Assembly (NCBI RefSeq): GCF_910592395.1 | Contig: NC_088311.1 | Span: 2,730,501-2,794,500 of the forward strand | DNA: 64,000 nt | Source: Lineus longissimus | Taxonomy: Eukaryota > Nemertea > Pilidiophora > Heteronemertea > Lineidae | Direction of reading: 5' to 3' | Part shown: piece after piece, positions 50,628-63,872 of the stretch | How the letters are laid out: each line of letters begins with the position of its first letter | Position numbering within the stretch: position 1 is the first letter of the stretch | Notes under the pieces: model-generated | The model's database searches: none | The model's input: the letters and a program-made list of their open reading frames with translations, nothing else | What the model was told of the DNA's origin: nothing | Program-made: the position numbers and the translations under genes

Positions 50628-53600
50628 TCAGATCCACTTTCCTTGTGCGTTGTAGATAAAAGATTGTTTTCCAGTTTCGTGTGGCTTGTAATGTGCTGAA
50701 ATTAAAAATAGTAAGGAATTTTAAAGAACCCAAACAGCTTACTGGTAATATGCTGAGAAAAAAACATGAACAACTTTCTAGTGGACACAACTTTTGGCAG
50801 GCTGTGACCTGTTTATCTTGACCTTGGTCTCATAATGATAAATGCATCAAATTGCTACACTAACATTACTGGATATCAATTACTAACATTACATCAGACC
50901 TTGGAAGATAAAGGAAATATCACTTTCACTAATGATACATACATGGCCCTGGGGCAGCCGTATTCCTGACGTCTCCTGTCCATCGACTCGTATTTGACAC
51001 AAACACCGAACTGGACATGTAATGTTTGGGTGTACCATCATAGTCTACAAGCTCATAGCTGCCAGGCCCCGGGCCTGGGATGGGTGGTGGAAGAGGCATT
51101 GCTGGGGCTGATATACACAGATAATGCTTTCGACTGAAAAAGAGAAAATTTGATTTCAATGGCTGTGACATCCCAGTAAAAAGCAGTATCCAATGGACTC
51201 CCCAATCCTGGCCTAAGACAAAGGCACAATGCCACTTTGACACTAATAAGTACAGCCAATTGGCACCAAACCATCATTTTTTTAAGTGACACCTCAAAAA
51301 CTACTCAGAAGAGGGCGACATAGAAAAAGACAAGCACTTACGGGTATTCTAATTTTGGCACAGGTTCTTGTGGTTCTCCTGGTCTGTAAGCTCCTGGACC
51401 TGGAACCTGAAACAATTAAAATTTCATAACACCACCATAAAAGAACCTGCGCTTGATCAGCATTCTCCAGAAGTTCTTTTTAGGGGGGGGCAACAGCAGT
51501 AAAATTGAGAATTAACGTAAATTTCCTGGTCAAAATCATAAAATTCTGTAAAATAGGCTAAAGAACTAGAAGTACAAATTAGGCCTACAATACAAGAGGT
51601 CAGAGTGTACATACATGCTATTGAAAGGCCTCGAAACTATGTTTGTTCTGCAAGATTTTACTTACAGGGTCAGCATCTGGCTGCATTTGTCGTTTTGATT
51701 TCGATTTAAAGCTGGACATGGGCACTTTTACATTTTCGTGTAGCATGGAATCGTCAACTTGGTAATGCCCTGAAATGCAAATAGTCAACTTGCTATAAAT
51801 ACATGCTGACTACAGTAGCAACTTCTTTAATGCTACAGTGTGCCATCATTGACCTTGGTTTCTAAACAGCTCAGGATAACCCAGAACTATGAGAATGGAA
51901 AGTTACACAAGCCAGTCACTCCATGAGTGAACTAGTGCCATGGGCAAATAGTTGCCAAGCCAGGAGAACAACAGACTCCAAGTACAATACAATAACCCTA
52001 TTCACCCATGCAACCCCTATTCACAATAACAGCAACAATGCACTCCAGCTGACTGTGCAAATGCCAGGACAACTGCTGGCTAAAAATAAACTGGGTAGAC
52101 AAGAGGTCAGCTCAGGAGCATGAAACTCCAGCTGATTAACAATTGTGTGTTAAAAATTCATGTTTGGAATATCAGAAACTTTCATACTGTCTTTTGTATG
52201 CCTATTTTTTTTAACAAGTTTAGCAATAGTATCTAGGTTACTCACAGGGAGCTGGGTTCGAGGCTTGAGCTTTTGTGTTAATCAGTTCTCGTCTCGATTT
52301 AGACTTGAAAGCTGCTGATGCTGTCACATTATTTGTTGGACCAAGTTTCACTCTCAAAACCTGGAAAATAGAAACAGAGAAGGGAGTCCATATTGTCAGC
52401 ATGTACAGTGTTGTCCATGATGGTTCTACATACGGTGGCTCCAGGACAACTCACTGGTTAGTCTGGTTGCAAAGGCTGTACTACAGTGCACTGTCTATAG
52501 ATGTCAAACTTAGTACATGCAACAAAAACAGTGGTGGATAAGTTGAAAAGACAATGAGTTGAAATTGCGTTATCCAAGTCAAAGAGTGAAAGTAACACTT
52601 TTGACTTACCTCATATGAATTTGGTGCAGGAACCCCATCTGTTTTTTCAACCTTGTGAGCAATGGGTTGGTGAAATACACTGGTTGTTTTTGCCCTGTTG
52701 AAGTCTTTTCGTGCCAGTATTGCGAGAGGAACTTGGTATGATCCAGCACCAGGACTGCAACTCATTCCTTGTTTCGTGAGTCTGCGATCCTGGAGAGCAA
52801 TGACAAAACTCAGTAAAACGATTGGTAAGGTCAAAAAGTTATCCTAAATCCAGCAGATATGATACGACGGTGATTAAACAATAAACAAGAAATCAAAATA
52901 AACCCAATGAGCAATTTGTCTTAAGCATCCTCCATCCCCTATACTAGAATGGCAAATACTCTTGAGTGAAAGACCTTAGGATAACCAATGTATATGATGG
53001 TGAATAAAATCATGTACATGTACCTTGGATGCAAATCCTCCAGTACCCTTCTTTGAGAGAGATGGGTTGTTTTGTTCTACGGTGGCATGACCCATGTATG
53101 TACCCGGTCCCGGGTTGTCATCCTGAAAAGTAAACACCATAAATAAATATCTATATATTCCATAAACACTTTACAGACCATCATTTATCAACGTTGCTAA
53201 TTTAATGACGGTATACTCTTGGCTGTGAGAGTGGAACACAAGAATTTAAGTATATTTACTAAAGTCAGAGAGTTGTATATGTTCTAGACACAAGAGCACA
53301 AACTAACAATCAAAAGAATTATACTAGCCTGTTATGGCCATTTGATTCTGGAGTCAAAAAAGAGTTTGGGAGTTATCAGCAGTAGTCAGTACTTAATTAA
53401 TAATTGATCATTACAATAATTTTCAAACTTCTACTCCTATAGTTGCTGACAGTGACAGCCAATATCGTTTCCGTTTAGGGGGCCTAGATAGTCTTACTTA
53501 CAACATTTGAATCATACTGGAATCGTTTTGCTCTCGAGTTGAACCCTCTCTTCTCCGCATTGTCAATCACGATTGTCTGATACTTGCTAGGTATCGATGC

Positions 53601-53915
53601 TGTGGCAGCAGTTATCCCATGACCTGGAAAAAATGGTATTGTAATTGTATCATTTAAGTTTTTCATAATCAGATTTTGAAGCCAGCGAAAGCCCAAGGGC
53701 CTACCAGTACCAGTCAGTGCCAATGCACGCATCACAAACCAAGTAAACACCACGGCAAAAAAGTTTTACTAAAGAAAACTTATATATTTAGAAAGCTCAG
53801 GATCTGATCTTTCATTTATCATCATCAAATAACCTTTATGCAGTCTCCCCGAGACATTACGACTATGAATTCTTCTGACAAATTCATCATCAATCACTTT
53901 CACACTGTCCGCCAT
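50628..53915 (-). CDS. STPG1: Sperm-tail PG-rich repeat protein (STPG1/MAPO2-like)
   Basis: Nine exons join in frame: 53834-53915, 53502-53623, 53024-53122, 52610-52789, 52246-52360, 51666-51769, 51342-51406, 50943-51133, 50628-50695. The product is 341 residues, close to human STPG1 (334). It carries repeated Pro-Gly-Pro-x-x-Tyr motifs: NPGPGTY, SPGAGSY, APNSY, VPGPGAY, PGPGPGSY and APGPSHY. It also has the family segment GFNSRAKRFQ near residue 55 and SSFKSKSKR in the centre. STPG-repeat proteins are associated with cilia and sperm flagella; the vertebrate orthologue was also linked to alkylation-induced apoptosis (MAPO2). There is no signal peptide or membrane segment. The ATG (ATGGCGGAC) has a strong +4 G. 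It is divergent from RRM2, 630 bases away. Confidence 0.88.
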
Positions 53916-54359
53916 GTTGTTTACACCGCATCACTACTACAAGGAAGGCGATTTTCTGATAAAATAAACCCTCAAATTAATTCAATAATGGGCTATATAT
54001 GTACCTTTTCTGCATGTTTTATCGACAAAAGATTGTATTAAATATAATTGTTTTGTAAACAGACTGATTTATATGTCATATTTTGTTGTATTTGTTTTTT
54101 TAAATTGATATCCGTCCGCTGACCAAATTTAGTATTCAGGTTATACCAATTTCAAAGGGTGGTCAGGAGAAATAGGTAACTTAAATACCTACATCAGAAT
54201 GTAATCTGCAATATTTACTCTTAAAAACTATGAAGAGCACATAGACTTAAGTTACTAATCAGGTTTAATTGTACTAGAAACAAATCTACGCCCATCTTAA
54301 TTATGAAAGTAAGCTGACTGATTACCCAGGCCCCCCTTAATCAGACGAGTTGAAAGTGA

Positions 54360-54440
54360 CGAATGGTAGGTCCGTCGCGAAGGTTACAAAACAGCCGCCA
54401 AATTCTGATTGGCTGAGTTACCATTCGCGCGAATATTTAG
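54360..54440. promoter_or_regulatory. E2F/CCAAT promoter between STPG1 and RRM2
   Basis: ATTCGCGCGAAT (54423-54434) is a perfect E2F palindrome. GCCGCCAAA (near 54391) is a second E2F-like site, and GATTGGCTGA (near 54406) is an inverted CCAAT box. RRM2 is a classic E2F and NF-Y target at S phase in animals. The site lies about 110 bases before the RRM2 ATG. Confidence 0.65.
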
Positions 54441-54544
54441 TCTGGTCGTTTGAAAAGGATTGTTGTTACCGCAATAAAATCCGACGAGCAAGTTCCTGCT
54501 GTAAATATTGTAGATATTATAGCCTCATCCCAATAATTACAAAA

Positions 54545-57340
54545 ATGCTGTCTGCACATTCACCAAGATCAACACAAGCCTACAAAGACAACGACAACGT
54601 TTCACAGATGAAGAACCTGAAGAACAATGGAGAAAATGTGAGTTTTTCAAAAAGAAATCCCGGCAAATTTTTCATTCTGATTTCTGACCATTGTCCATGC
54701 CGTTACTTATGTTTTGGTTATTACTTCTCGTTTTAGATTCCAAAAAAGCAAGTAAAAGTGCTTGGAGAAAGTCAATCGCAGAATATCATCAATGGCACGC
54801 CAAAAAAGAGCGAGGTAAATCCGAAATTTCAGTTTTGAGGAAGCCATTTTTTGGACAAAGCAGTCGGCAAGAAATTCCTCAAACAACCCTTTTCTGTTCT
54901 TTTTTTATCCGATTTCATTACGTTATTTGATTCTTGGATACAAGTTTATCGTTTCTTGTCGAGATCTTGGGTGTTTTTATCAAATTTCTGTTAATACTTT
55001 TCTCTTGAAAAGTCGTTAACAATGCACACCTTCGAATAAACGCGGGAGTGACGTCACAAATTGCGGGAGTGACGTTGAAGCCGCGACTGGCCAATCATTT
55101 GTCTGGGTGTGAGGTCATTGGGTTCAACTTTCCAGGAACTAAAATATAAATAGCCGATGTGCACGTGTTACTTGCTTACTTGCCAGTATGTTTTTTTGAG
55201 AACTTTGTGCCATGCTTGGGTCTATGATTTCTTAAAGTGTTCTATTGCCTTTGTAGCAAGATTGTATTGTTAAAATGTGGGGCATCTTTATTTGCAGACA
55301 CTAGGCGGTACTGGCAGATGGCAAAGGGCCGTTGCAACACCTCAGTATTTTAGCCCTAGTTTCAACTACAAGTCGTCAATTTATTATGTAGATTTTAACC
55401 ATGCGCCCTTGTATTTCACCTCAGAATCAGATTGTGAAGAAATTTGAAAAGCCAGTCAAAGTTGTCGAGGCAGAACCAAAGAAGTTTGATTATCAAGATG
55501 AACCCCTTCTCCGAGACAACCCCAGGCGATTTGTGGTGTTCCCCATCCAGTACCCTGATATCTGGGCGATGTACAAGAAGGCGGAAGCTTCTTTCTGGAC
55601 TGCCGAGGAGGTTGATTTGGCCAAGGATGCCAATGACTGGGACAGTCTCAAGGCTGAAGAGAAACACTTTGTCTCACATGTGCTTGCCTTCTTCGCTGCA
55701 AGTGATGGCATTGTCAACGAGAATTTGGTAAGGATTAACAATGTTAATGGCCAAGATGGGTGCTGGGGAGTAAAACTTTTTCTGTGAAAAAAAATCATCA
55801 ACTTGTTAGTTGTCCTGTCTGTCCTGTTATTGTTGTACTTGAATAAAACCGACCAAAGAGCCTTCCTTGAATAACTAATTGAAGTAAGTTGAAGTAAAAT
55901 AATGAAGATTCCCCATTGTTTGTGTTTCTTGACTTTGAACTTGTGATTATTTATGTTATGTCTTTAGGTTGAGAGGTTTGGCAAGGAAGTGCAAGTGACT
56001 GAGGCACGGTGTTTCTATGGTTATCAGGTTGCCACTGAGAACATCCACTCGGAGATGTACAGTTTACTGATAGATACCTACATCAAGGACTCAAATGAGA
56101 GGTAAGATTTCCCTACAAAACTGTCAACAGAGCAAGCTTGGGCGGGGAAAATGGGTCTTAAAATCTTCACTTTGAAAATGAAATATCAATCTGATCTGAG
56201 TTAAGTCATACATTCTCTAAGGCATTGGCTATGCACTGACATGTTGCATTTCAATAACTAATAAGCTTTAGATGTGTAAAGCAATTTGTCATGATCAAAT
56301 TTTGATTTTGGAACTTGTGTTTTCAGGAATTACCTCTTCAATGCCATTGAGACTATGCCGTGCGTCAAGAAGAAAGCTGACTGGGCCCTCAAGTGGATCA
56401 ATGATGAAAGCGCATCATTTGGAGAACGTGTTGTTGCCTTCGCTGCTGTGGAGGGTATCTTCTTCAGTGGATCCTTTGCTGCCATCTTCTGGCTCAAGAA
56501 GCGTGGACTGATGCCTGGTTTGACATTCAGCAATGAGCTCATTAGCAGAGACGAGGTGAGAATAACTACTGTCCAGGCGACCAAGGATTCAAAACTGAGA
56601 TTGGCTGTCGAGTTGTCCTCTATTGTTTCATTTTCCTATTGTCGGAATCTGAAGTTAAAATTGACAGTGCTGAAAAAAGAATTGCAATCCTAATGAGATA
56701 AGCTAAAATGTAATCTGCTGTTTTCAGGGTCTTCATTGCGAATTTGCCTGTCTGATGTTCAGCCATCTTGTGAACAAGCCATCAGTTGCCAAGGTCACCG
56801 AAATCATCCGTGATGCTGTGAGGATTGAGCAAGAGTTCCTCACTGATGCTCTGCCATGCTCCCTTATTGGCATGAACTGTGACCTCATGAAGCAATACAT
56901 TGAATTCGTTGCCGACAGGTGGCTGAGTGAGCTCAAATGCCCAAAGGTTAGTAGGTTCTATTTTCCCGAAGAGAAAATTGGTTCATTACATCTTCCTTAG
57001 TCTTAATTCAATAGGAATATTCTCAATTTTCCAATCACAATTGTCCACAAAATCTGCGAATTTCGCAGTTTACAGCACTTGGTTGGTATCTCAATCATGA
57101 TAGGTATATGTAGTTGCCTAGAGCTTGGTGTATTTTCACAAGCATTGCCACGAAGAGAACTAAATAGAATTTGTTTCACTTCAGGTGTATGGCTCAGAGA
57201 ATCCTTTCCCATTCATGGAACAGATCTCAATGGAAGGAAAGACGAATTTCTTTGAGAAGCGAGTGGGTGAATACCAGAAGTCTGGTGTCATGTCAACAAG
57301 TGGGGAAAACAGTTCATTCTGTTTGGATGCTGATTTTTAA
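54545..57340 (+). CDS. RRM2: Ribonucleoside-diphosphate reductase small subunit (R2)
   Basis: Seven exons join in frame: 54545-54637, 54737-54814, 55425-55727, 55968-56101, 56327-56555, 56728-56946, 57185-57340. The product is 403 residues. It supplies the diferric-tyrosyl radical for reduction of ribonucleotides to deoxyribonucleotides, pairing with RRM1. All six iron ligands are visible: D151 (AASDGI), E182 and H185 with radical Y189 (ENIHSEMY), E245 (AAVEGIFF), E279 and H282 (RDEGLHC). The C-terminus CLDADF matches the RRM1-docking tail of R2. The first 60 residues are poorly conserved and show no KEN box, the degradation signal of vertebrate RRM2. An alternative ATG at 55401, directly in frame with exon 3, would replace the first 57 residues with 8. 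Confidence 0.96.
55042..55152 (+). promoter_or_regulatory. Candidate alternative promoter in RRM2 intron 2
   Basis: A tandem GCGGGAGTGACGT motif (the first copy extends to a full CRE, TGACGTCA, 55049-55056), CCAAT (55091-55095), an inverted CCAAT (55117-55121) and TATAAATA (55145-55152) are ordered and spaced like a pol II core promoter. A start near 55175 would lead to the in-frame ATG at 55401. Confidence 0.5.
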
Positions 57341-58025
57341 AACGGACACTTTTGTGACCAATCTCTGCAAAATGTGCAATGCAAGTTGATGACTTTTAAT
57401 GTGATGATCCAGGTTTTAGACCTCCAAGCAGCTTTTTGCGTTGCAGTAAAGTTGGGCCATTTTAACATGATGCGGTAACCAGCATTAAGAGATGCTCGTC
57501 GTCTGGCCCAGATTTTATTTGTGTAACGTGTGGTTGTGCAGTCAAAGGCATTTTATAGATTTTTTACTTGGAATTTAGCAGAGCAGTTATCACTGCTTTT
57601 TACGACTGCGACAATTTCCATAAATCTATTTTTATTAATGTATTGAATTGATCTTGGTGTGGCATTTTCAGTGCTTCAGACTATTTTTAGTTCTGCCCAC
57701 TGAATCATGTCTGAAATGTAATGTATATAGGATTGATTGTTATCTTCTTAACTTCAGTATATTGGTATGTAGATAAACAAGACCAGTTAAAATTTGTTGT
57801 GAACAGAATTTCGATTATAAGTATTCAATCTTGAAAGTATGAACACGACATAGTTGAAATATCACATAGCGAGCAAATGTAACAAAATACTTGATAAATT
57901 ATAAATGATACCAACCTCTTGTTACTTTCGAACTGGAGGCAGGAACTTGCGATTCTTTTTTAAAGAAAGCTGCTCTTATCATTTGGAATTTTATCCTGTT
58001 ATACTTCTTGTGTAAGTTTTTTGGT

Positions 58026-58031
58026 AATAAA
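58026..58031 (+). terminator. RRM2 polyadenylation signal
   Basis: AATAAA about 690 bases after the RRM2 stop; the intervening sequence has no sustained frame and reads as 3' UTR. Confidence 0.6.
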
Positions 58032-58069
58032 TGTTAGTTAAATTATACACTTGGTTTTGTCTCCATTCA

Positions 58070-58096
58070 CCCCCCCCCCCCCCCCCCCCCTCCCCC
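58070..58096. repeat. Poly-C tract
   Basis: Twenty-one C residues, a T, then five C, just beyond the RRM2 polyadenylation signal. Its length may be assembly-limited. Confidence 0.95.
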
Positions 58097-61000
58097 TTCT
58101 AAAGACTACAAAGTGATCGTGTTAGGGAAGAGGCAGAGAGAAGTACGATGAGTTGTCTCTGAGCATTGGTTGATGAGCTGTACATATCCTATTCCTTGAG
58201 GCATGCATGACATCTATCGCATATATATCACAGCAGAAGCACCAGATCACATGTGTAAAACACAACTACTTTGTGGTCGCATGACCATTCCCACCAATAA
58301 GCTCCCACAAACTTCTGTGGAAATGAACTACATTATACATGGCTGATGCAACCCCAACCTCTCTCACTTGGTCATCCAGTGCATATAAATCAAGGATATA
58401 TCATTATATCCATTTGGATTGCTGTTCTCTACACAAAATAATAATGATTCTGTGATCCCTCGTATTATGTAGAATAGAGAATATGAGCAAAAGGAGCAAG
58501 ATGTTCATCTGCCCTGCTGCAGGAGATGAAGACTTCGGTATTCCTCATCAAAAACACATACATTGTAGCAGTTCACACTTGTAATATGTCTCGATCTGTG
58601 TGCAATTGAGGGTTTCCCAACCTCCAATACACATGGTCAGTTGTATGCTCCTCCCCTCCCACATGTTACTGACACAAAGCTCTGTCATAAGTACCGAGTG
58701 TTCCCAGAAGTTCAGGATGTGGGCTTCCAGGCCAAAGGACTCCTCACAAAATGATCACCTCAGAAATCCTTCTCGGGCAGTTTTCATATTGCACTGTTGG
58801 AGCATATCAGTACATGGCTGCTATAAGAAAAGACCATGTCAACACAAAATAATCATCAAGGTGTCATTTATTGTACTACATCCTTTTACAAAAGCTGCCT
58901 GAAACCTGGCAGTTTAGATTTGCATGCATGAAGGCTACAAAAGCAGTGGTAAATCACCAAAAAGTTGCAAACTTAAATTCGGAAGGATTGTGATAATGAA
59001 ATACAATGTAGGACCTACATTTTTTGAACCTTTTCTTTAGCTGAATGTATATGTACGGTACTTGCATACATCTGTACATCTACTTTTTCCTGAAACAACA
59101 GACATAAAGAAGCTGTGGTAACGACTTTTCCAAAATCAAAGCTGACACGTTGCCAAATATCTTGCTTCATCTCCTTGGTGATAACAAAATGGCAGATCTG
59201 CAGCTGGATTGTGCCACAAGCAAGACAAGAATGCCTGACGAAGCTGGCTTTGGTCAATTTAGCATGACATGACCACACATCAAGCTGTTACTTCAGAGAA
59301 CAATAAGCTGCACATCTGATCCACATGCTAATGGAAGACAGCTCCGCATAGAGGACAAACGCAAAGTTATATCAAGAATGAACATCATTTTCTTGGTTTC
59401 CAGAAGAATGTCAAGTAACATGACTTTTATACAGTGCTTTTTTACCCTAAACCAATTGATTGATAGAGCAATACATGTATTAATCATCAAGGAAAAACAA
59501 CGCCACAAGATTACAGTGTTTCTGTTATTGAAATATACAGTTGAACCATGCTAGCATAGCCCAACGAACCCACATCTGACAACAAATTGTCTAAACTGAG
59601 ATAAATAATGAACAAATACATTGAACAAACAGATAATTACGGCAAAGTATAACAAAACATTACATGTAATACTGAAGAGGCACGAATAGACTAAAATACA
59701 GTGTCTCTGAACACAACATGAAAAAGGATCACACAAATCATTCTGAAATAAACATCAAGCTTATTTAAAAGAAAATCCCAGTTTTTATGATATTAATTAA
59801 ACTTAAAATTTATATTAATTTTTTCTAAAAGCGTGTTCATCGTTTACTCTACATTCCTATCAGTCTGGGTTTATGAAACGTAAAATTATTTCCAAGCATT
59901 AAAAACCCAGCACCAAAGGACTTATGCAGCCCGTTACCCTTTGGACTACTCTAGTTTCACCAATCTAAGACCAGGTCTGAATATTCAATTCAAAACTAGA
60001 CATTACACAAATGATGCAATCAATCATTGGTCTTATTTTGGTGAAATAAGGGTATATTCAACATATGACTAGATTTGCAACACACTTTCAAGTGTACTAA
60101 ACATTGTAAATATAAAAATATTCCATAAGCCAGAATTTCATGTCTATGTCTCCTGAAGGAAGAAAGAAATTCTGTGTGTAAAAAATTTACAGATAGGTTG
60201 TGCTGCCGTGACTTCAAAAACCAGCGTGACATAACCGATGTACACCACCTGGTTGTTAACTTTTGATTTGAGAGGTAAACTAACAATCTCAATGTACATA
60301 TTGTGTATGCAATTATTCCTCCATTTCTTTGTGCCAGGACAGAGGCAAATTTGTTCGTAACAAGTGAATATCAACTGTTCTCTGTGCTAATGATTCAAGG
60401 AAAAATCCCTGAAAGTATGGTACACAAAACACAAAGCATAGTGTGCTTCTGCCAGTAATTCAGCACTTCTTAAGAGTAAACTTTAAAAACTCTTTCAAAA
60501 CAATTTAAAATAGGAATGTTAGAGTGGCACCCTCTTCCACAAACGTGTCCCCATACATGTATACAGAAATACACTATGAAAATAGAAAGTGTTGATAGTA
60601 ATGGAAAGACCATTAAAATTTTGTAAAGAAATATACGACTAAAAACCTCTATAGGTTCCCCATGGCCTTGCAACATAATGTTTTGATTTGACATGAAATA
60701 TGAACAATTTAGTTAAATCCTTAGTATTTTTACATTGTAAATAAATCTGTGCCTACCACCTAGTAAATTTTACCTACAATAAGCACCACTTCAGATTTCT
60801 GTTCAGATTTTGTCAACTTTAGGCTACATTGTAAAAACTCTGTCTTTAAATCATTATTCAAGAGCATGATAACTGAAATATTTTCCCCAAAACATCCAAC
60901 TGTAAGGTAGCGTCAAGCAGTTTCTTTATATAAACCGATGCTTTACATGCAACACTTGAGAATACAATGTGGGAAATTCCTGGCAAAAGCATAAAGAGAT

Positions 61001-61537
61001 TTTTGAACAAGATTGAGTAAGCCTCATCAATGCAACAACAGAACATGGACAAAGAAAAGGGCAACACATTTTCTCAATATTTCAATAAATGGACACAAAA
61101 CACTTTCAAGAAAGGTACAAAATATCCCTGGAAATTTTGTTCCTGATGTTCAGTTTGAACTTAGCCATAAAATACAAACAAAATTTTGCATGGTCTGATG
61201 CAGTTTTACAGCACACAGCACCTAAATGTACCGGAATAGATCCATCAACACAGCAAAATGTCAAATAATGTCATATTGACATTAGGATGATCTCAAGTCT
61301 CTCTCATTCTATCCACACACGAGAAAATGTCACCGCGACAGCGTCAGGATGTCAACTTTGTTAATGATGAGGCTCCTTGCGCTGAAATAACCAGACATGC
61401 TCAGTACGTGTCGAATTTTGTCACATTTGGATATCAGTTTTAGATTTCCTTCACAGGATAACTTCCTTGTACTTGGTCCATTCTTACTTTCAAGCGAGCA
61501 AATATCCAACACGAAATTGCACTAATTTTGAAATTTG
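58097..61537 (-). other. RNF144 3' flank, probably a long 3' UTR
   Basis: AT-rich sequence with only short, motif-free open frames. It follows the RNF144 stop on the minus strand. TTTATT near 58866 on the plus strand gives a minus-strand AATAAA that could end a ~2.7-kb 3' UTR, but nearer signals may be used. No other gene or repeat was recognised. Confidence 0.35.
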
Positions 61538-63872
61538 TCACGACGTTGTCGCATCGCCATCTTCATCATCACAGCACTTGCTCCACTTACACTTACAGCA
61601 GAGGATGCATGGCGCCGCCAGCAGCAGGAACGGAGACGCCACAAGCAGCAGGACACCGAACCCAGCAAATATTCCAACGACCTGAAATCAGCACATAAAT
61701 TTCTATTATTTCAGAGGAATATTTCATGCAACATTTCCTACGTTCATCTGGGAAATATGTATTTAGTGCTGTGGATTTGTCCTGACCCTTGCACTCAACA
61801 GCCATCAAGTCTACTCTTGGCACCAAACCATCAATCGACTTTTCCTGTACACTGATTGTCTATCCCTTGTCACACCTTACGCCAAACATCAATAAGATCT
61901 AATGTGGCCACATTTGAAAGGGGGGAACTTTTCAAAATCCTATACTGTCTTGAGTTTTACTGATCAAGGAAAAAATATCAAGACGTATCACAAGCATCAT
62001 AGTGCAGTGGTCTTACCTGTGTCCTGTGCCATATCACAGACGCTCGAGAGTGTCCTAATTTGTTTTTACATGGTCCTTTATCATAGTGTCGCAGCAGAAA
62101 GTCATCCTGCAAAAAAGGGGATACATGTATTTAGACACAACAAACAAATCATCACAGGTTATTTGGGTTATTCGAATCAACAGCCCTATTTGAATTCACT
62201 ATCAGTACAACGTGACCTACTTACATCTAAAGAGGCAAGGCAGTACCAGCAGAAGACATGTTTACATCGTTTACACATCATCTGTGCACATCCGTCTGTT
62301 CTCTCAATCGGAACATGGCACAGTGGACATCGCTTGATCTCCGAGTCATCATTCGTGTTGAACGGTATACCACTGGAAAAGCAAGCAACACAGTTCAAAT
62401 ACGGTCAACGTTGTACTGTTCAAGACCATTCTATTTTCATGGTTTTTCAGATTTGGGAGGCAAACGCGAAGATTAACCTTTGCTAAAATAAGCAAAGCTT
62501 TAAGTTTATGATCATATCGCGGTCAACAGTTCTTAGAAAAAAGAACACAATGAATTAGCTAGTTCTTAAATCTCTTGAGATTACTACTATAGATCTTTTT
62601 AACCATAAATAGGTTTCCCTTACCCATGATCATCTGCGGCACCACTGTGGATATGTTCATCACAGGTTTGTCCAGCATGCCACTTTGATTTGCAGATTGA
62701 GCAGAACATAAGACCACACTGAAAACAGTTAACTTAAACTTTTTAGATCTAGAGAATTGGCAATAAATGTGGGTTTTACTACGGAAGGTCAATAGAGATT
62801 GTAATTTAAGCCCATGCTACCAACATGTTACCCACATAAACCCCTCATACCTGCACAACATTTTATTAACTTTTTCTACTTACAATCTAAACTAAATGAG
62901 AGTGATTATTTCATTATAAGATCACCGGTCAGCATCAGTGTAACTTAGGTGATGGAAAAATCTATCACTTCGTGATCTGGGTTGTCACGGATGCCCTTTT
63001 TCTCACTTTCTGAACATGACCCAGCCAATGCTCTGGTCATTCAAATCCAACAATCAGAGTGTCAGAATGCCATTAATTAATGCAGAAATGATACTTACTG
63101 TTGGACAATGGACAGGTTTAGATATGATAGGCGGTGCTTCCCCCGAGGCACCACTGGAGCTGGCAGGAACTGGACAGACATGGCAAACAGTCTCACATCC
63201 TGCTTCAGGACACCAAGTCCGACACGGATCATTCTCCACCTCTGAAAACCACAAAAAAATGAAAACTCAAACCCTTAAAATCCAAAACACTTTCCAAGAG
63301 GGAGACATTGCATCTACAATCCTTATCATTTACCATAAAACCTTGACAAGTAATGACTAGACTAGAAATGACTTGACTTAGAAACTTGGTGTCAAGTTGC
63401 CAGGGAGTGATATACAGCATACAGTGAGCACAAATAGATCTTACCTCTTTGATACTTTAGCCGACAGTATTTTTCATAAATGTGTGGTTCTATCAGACGC
63501 TGGATCTAAAAAATAAAACATTTTCTGTAGCTAAAAGTTTTGTTACGCTTGACCTGTTTGGCTTCAGTCTGTCTCCCTTTGCTCATTATCCTTTGGACTC
63601 ACGTGGATTACAACAAACTGGATTTCCAGACAATGGTATCATTCTTGATGCGTTTGATTTACCACTAGAATGCAATGATGGTTTCAATGTTATGACAGAC
63701 TGGTTGTGGCAATAACAAATGACATCCAACTCTTCAAGATCTATCGTAGTCTTAAAATTCAGGTTACCTCAGCTGCCTCCAACTGGCCCTGCTTCTTACA
63801 ATGAGCATCTGGACATGTGATGGACATTATGTTTCCCTCAGAAATGAGGATGGTCAGATACTGGGTCATACA
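61538..63872 (-). CDS. RNF144A: RNF144-type RBR E3 ubiquitin ligase (5' end beyond window)
   Basis: Seven exons join in frame: 63768-63872, 63445-63505, 63099-63241, 62624-62718, 62225-62372, 62017-62106, 61538-61681, giving the last 261 residues. The end of RING1 (SITCPDAHC) is followed by the IBR domain ([12 protein letters not shown], then [14 protein letters not shown]), and RING2 with the catalytic cysteine in TDGCAQMMC and [10 protein letters not shown] highly conserved stretch ([20 protein letters not shown]) leads to a single membrane segment ([20 protein letters not shown]) and a Cys/Lys/Asp tail. RBR ligases pass ubiquitin through a RING2 cysteine thioester. RNF144 proteins are tail-anchored to endomembranes. 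Human RNF144A has 292 residues, so one or two N-terminal exons with the first RING1 cysteines lie to the right. Naming A versus B is not resolved. Confidence 0.93.

Noticed and set aside
61902-62486. 194-aa plus-strand ORF at the RNF144 locus
   Set aside because: Antisense to two RNF144 exons and their introns; no domain of its own.
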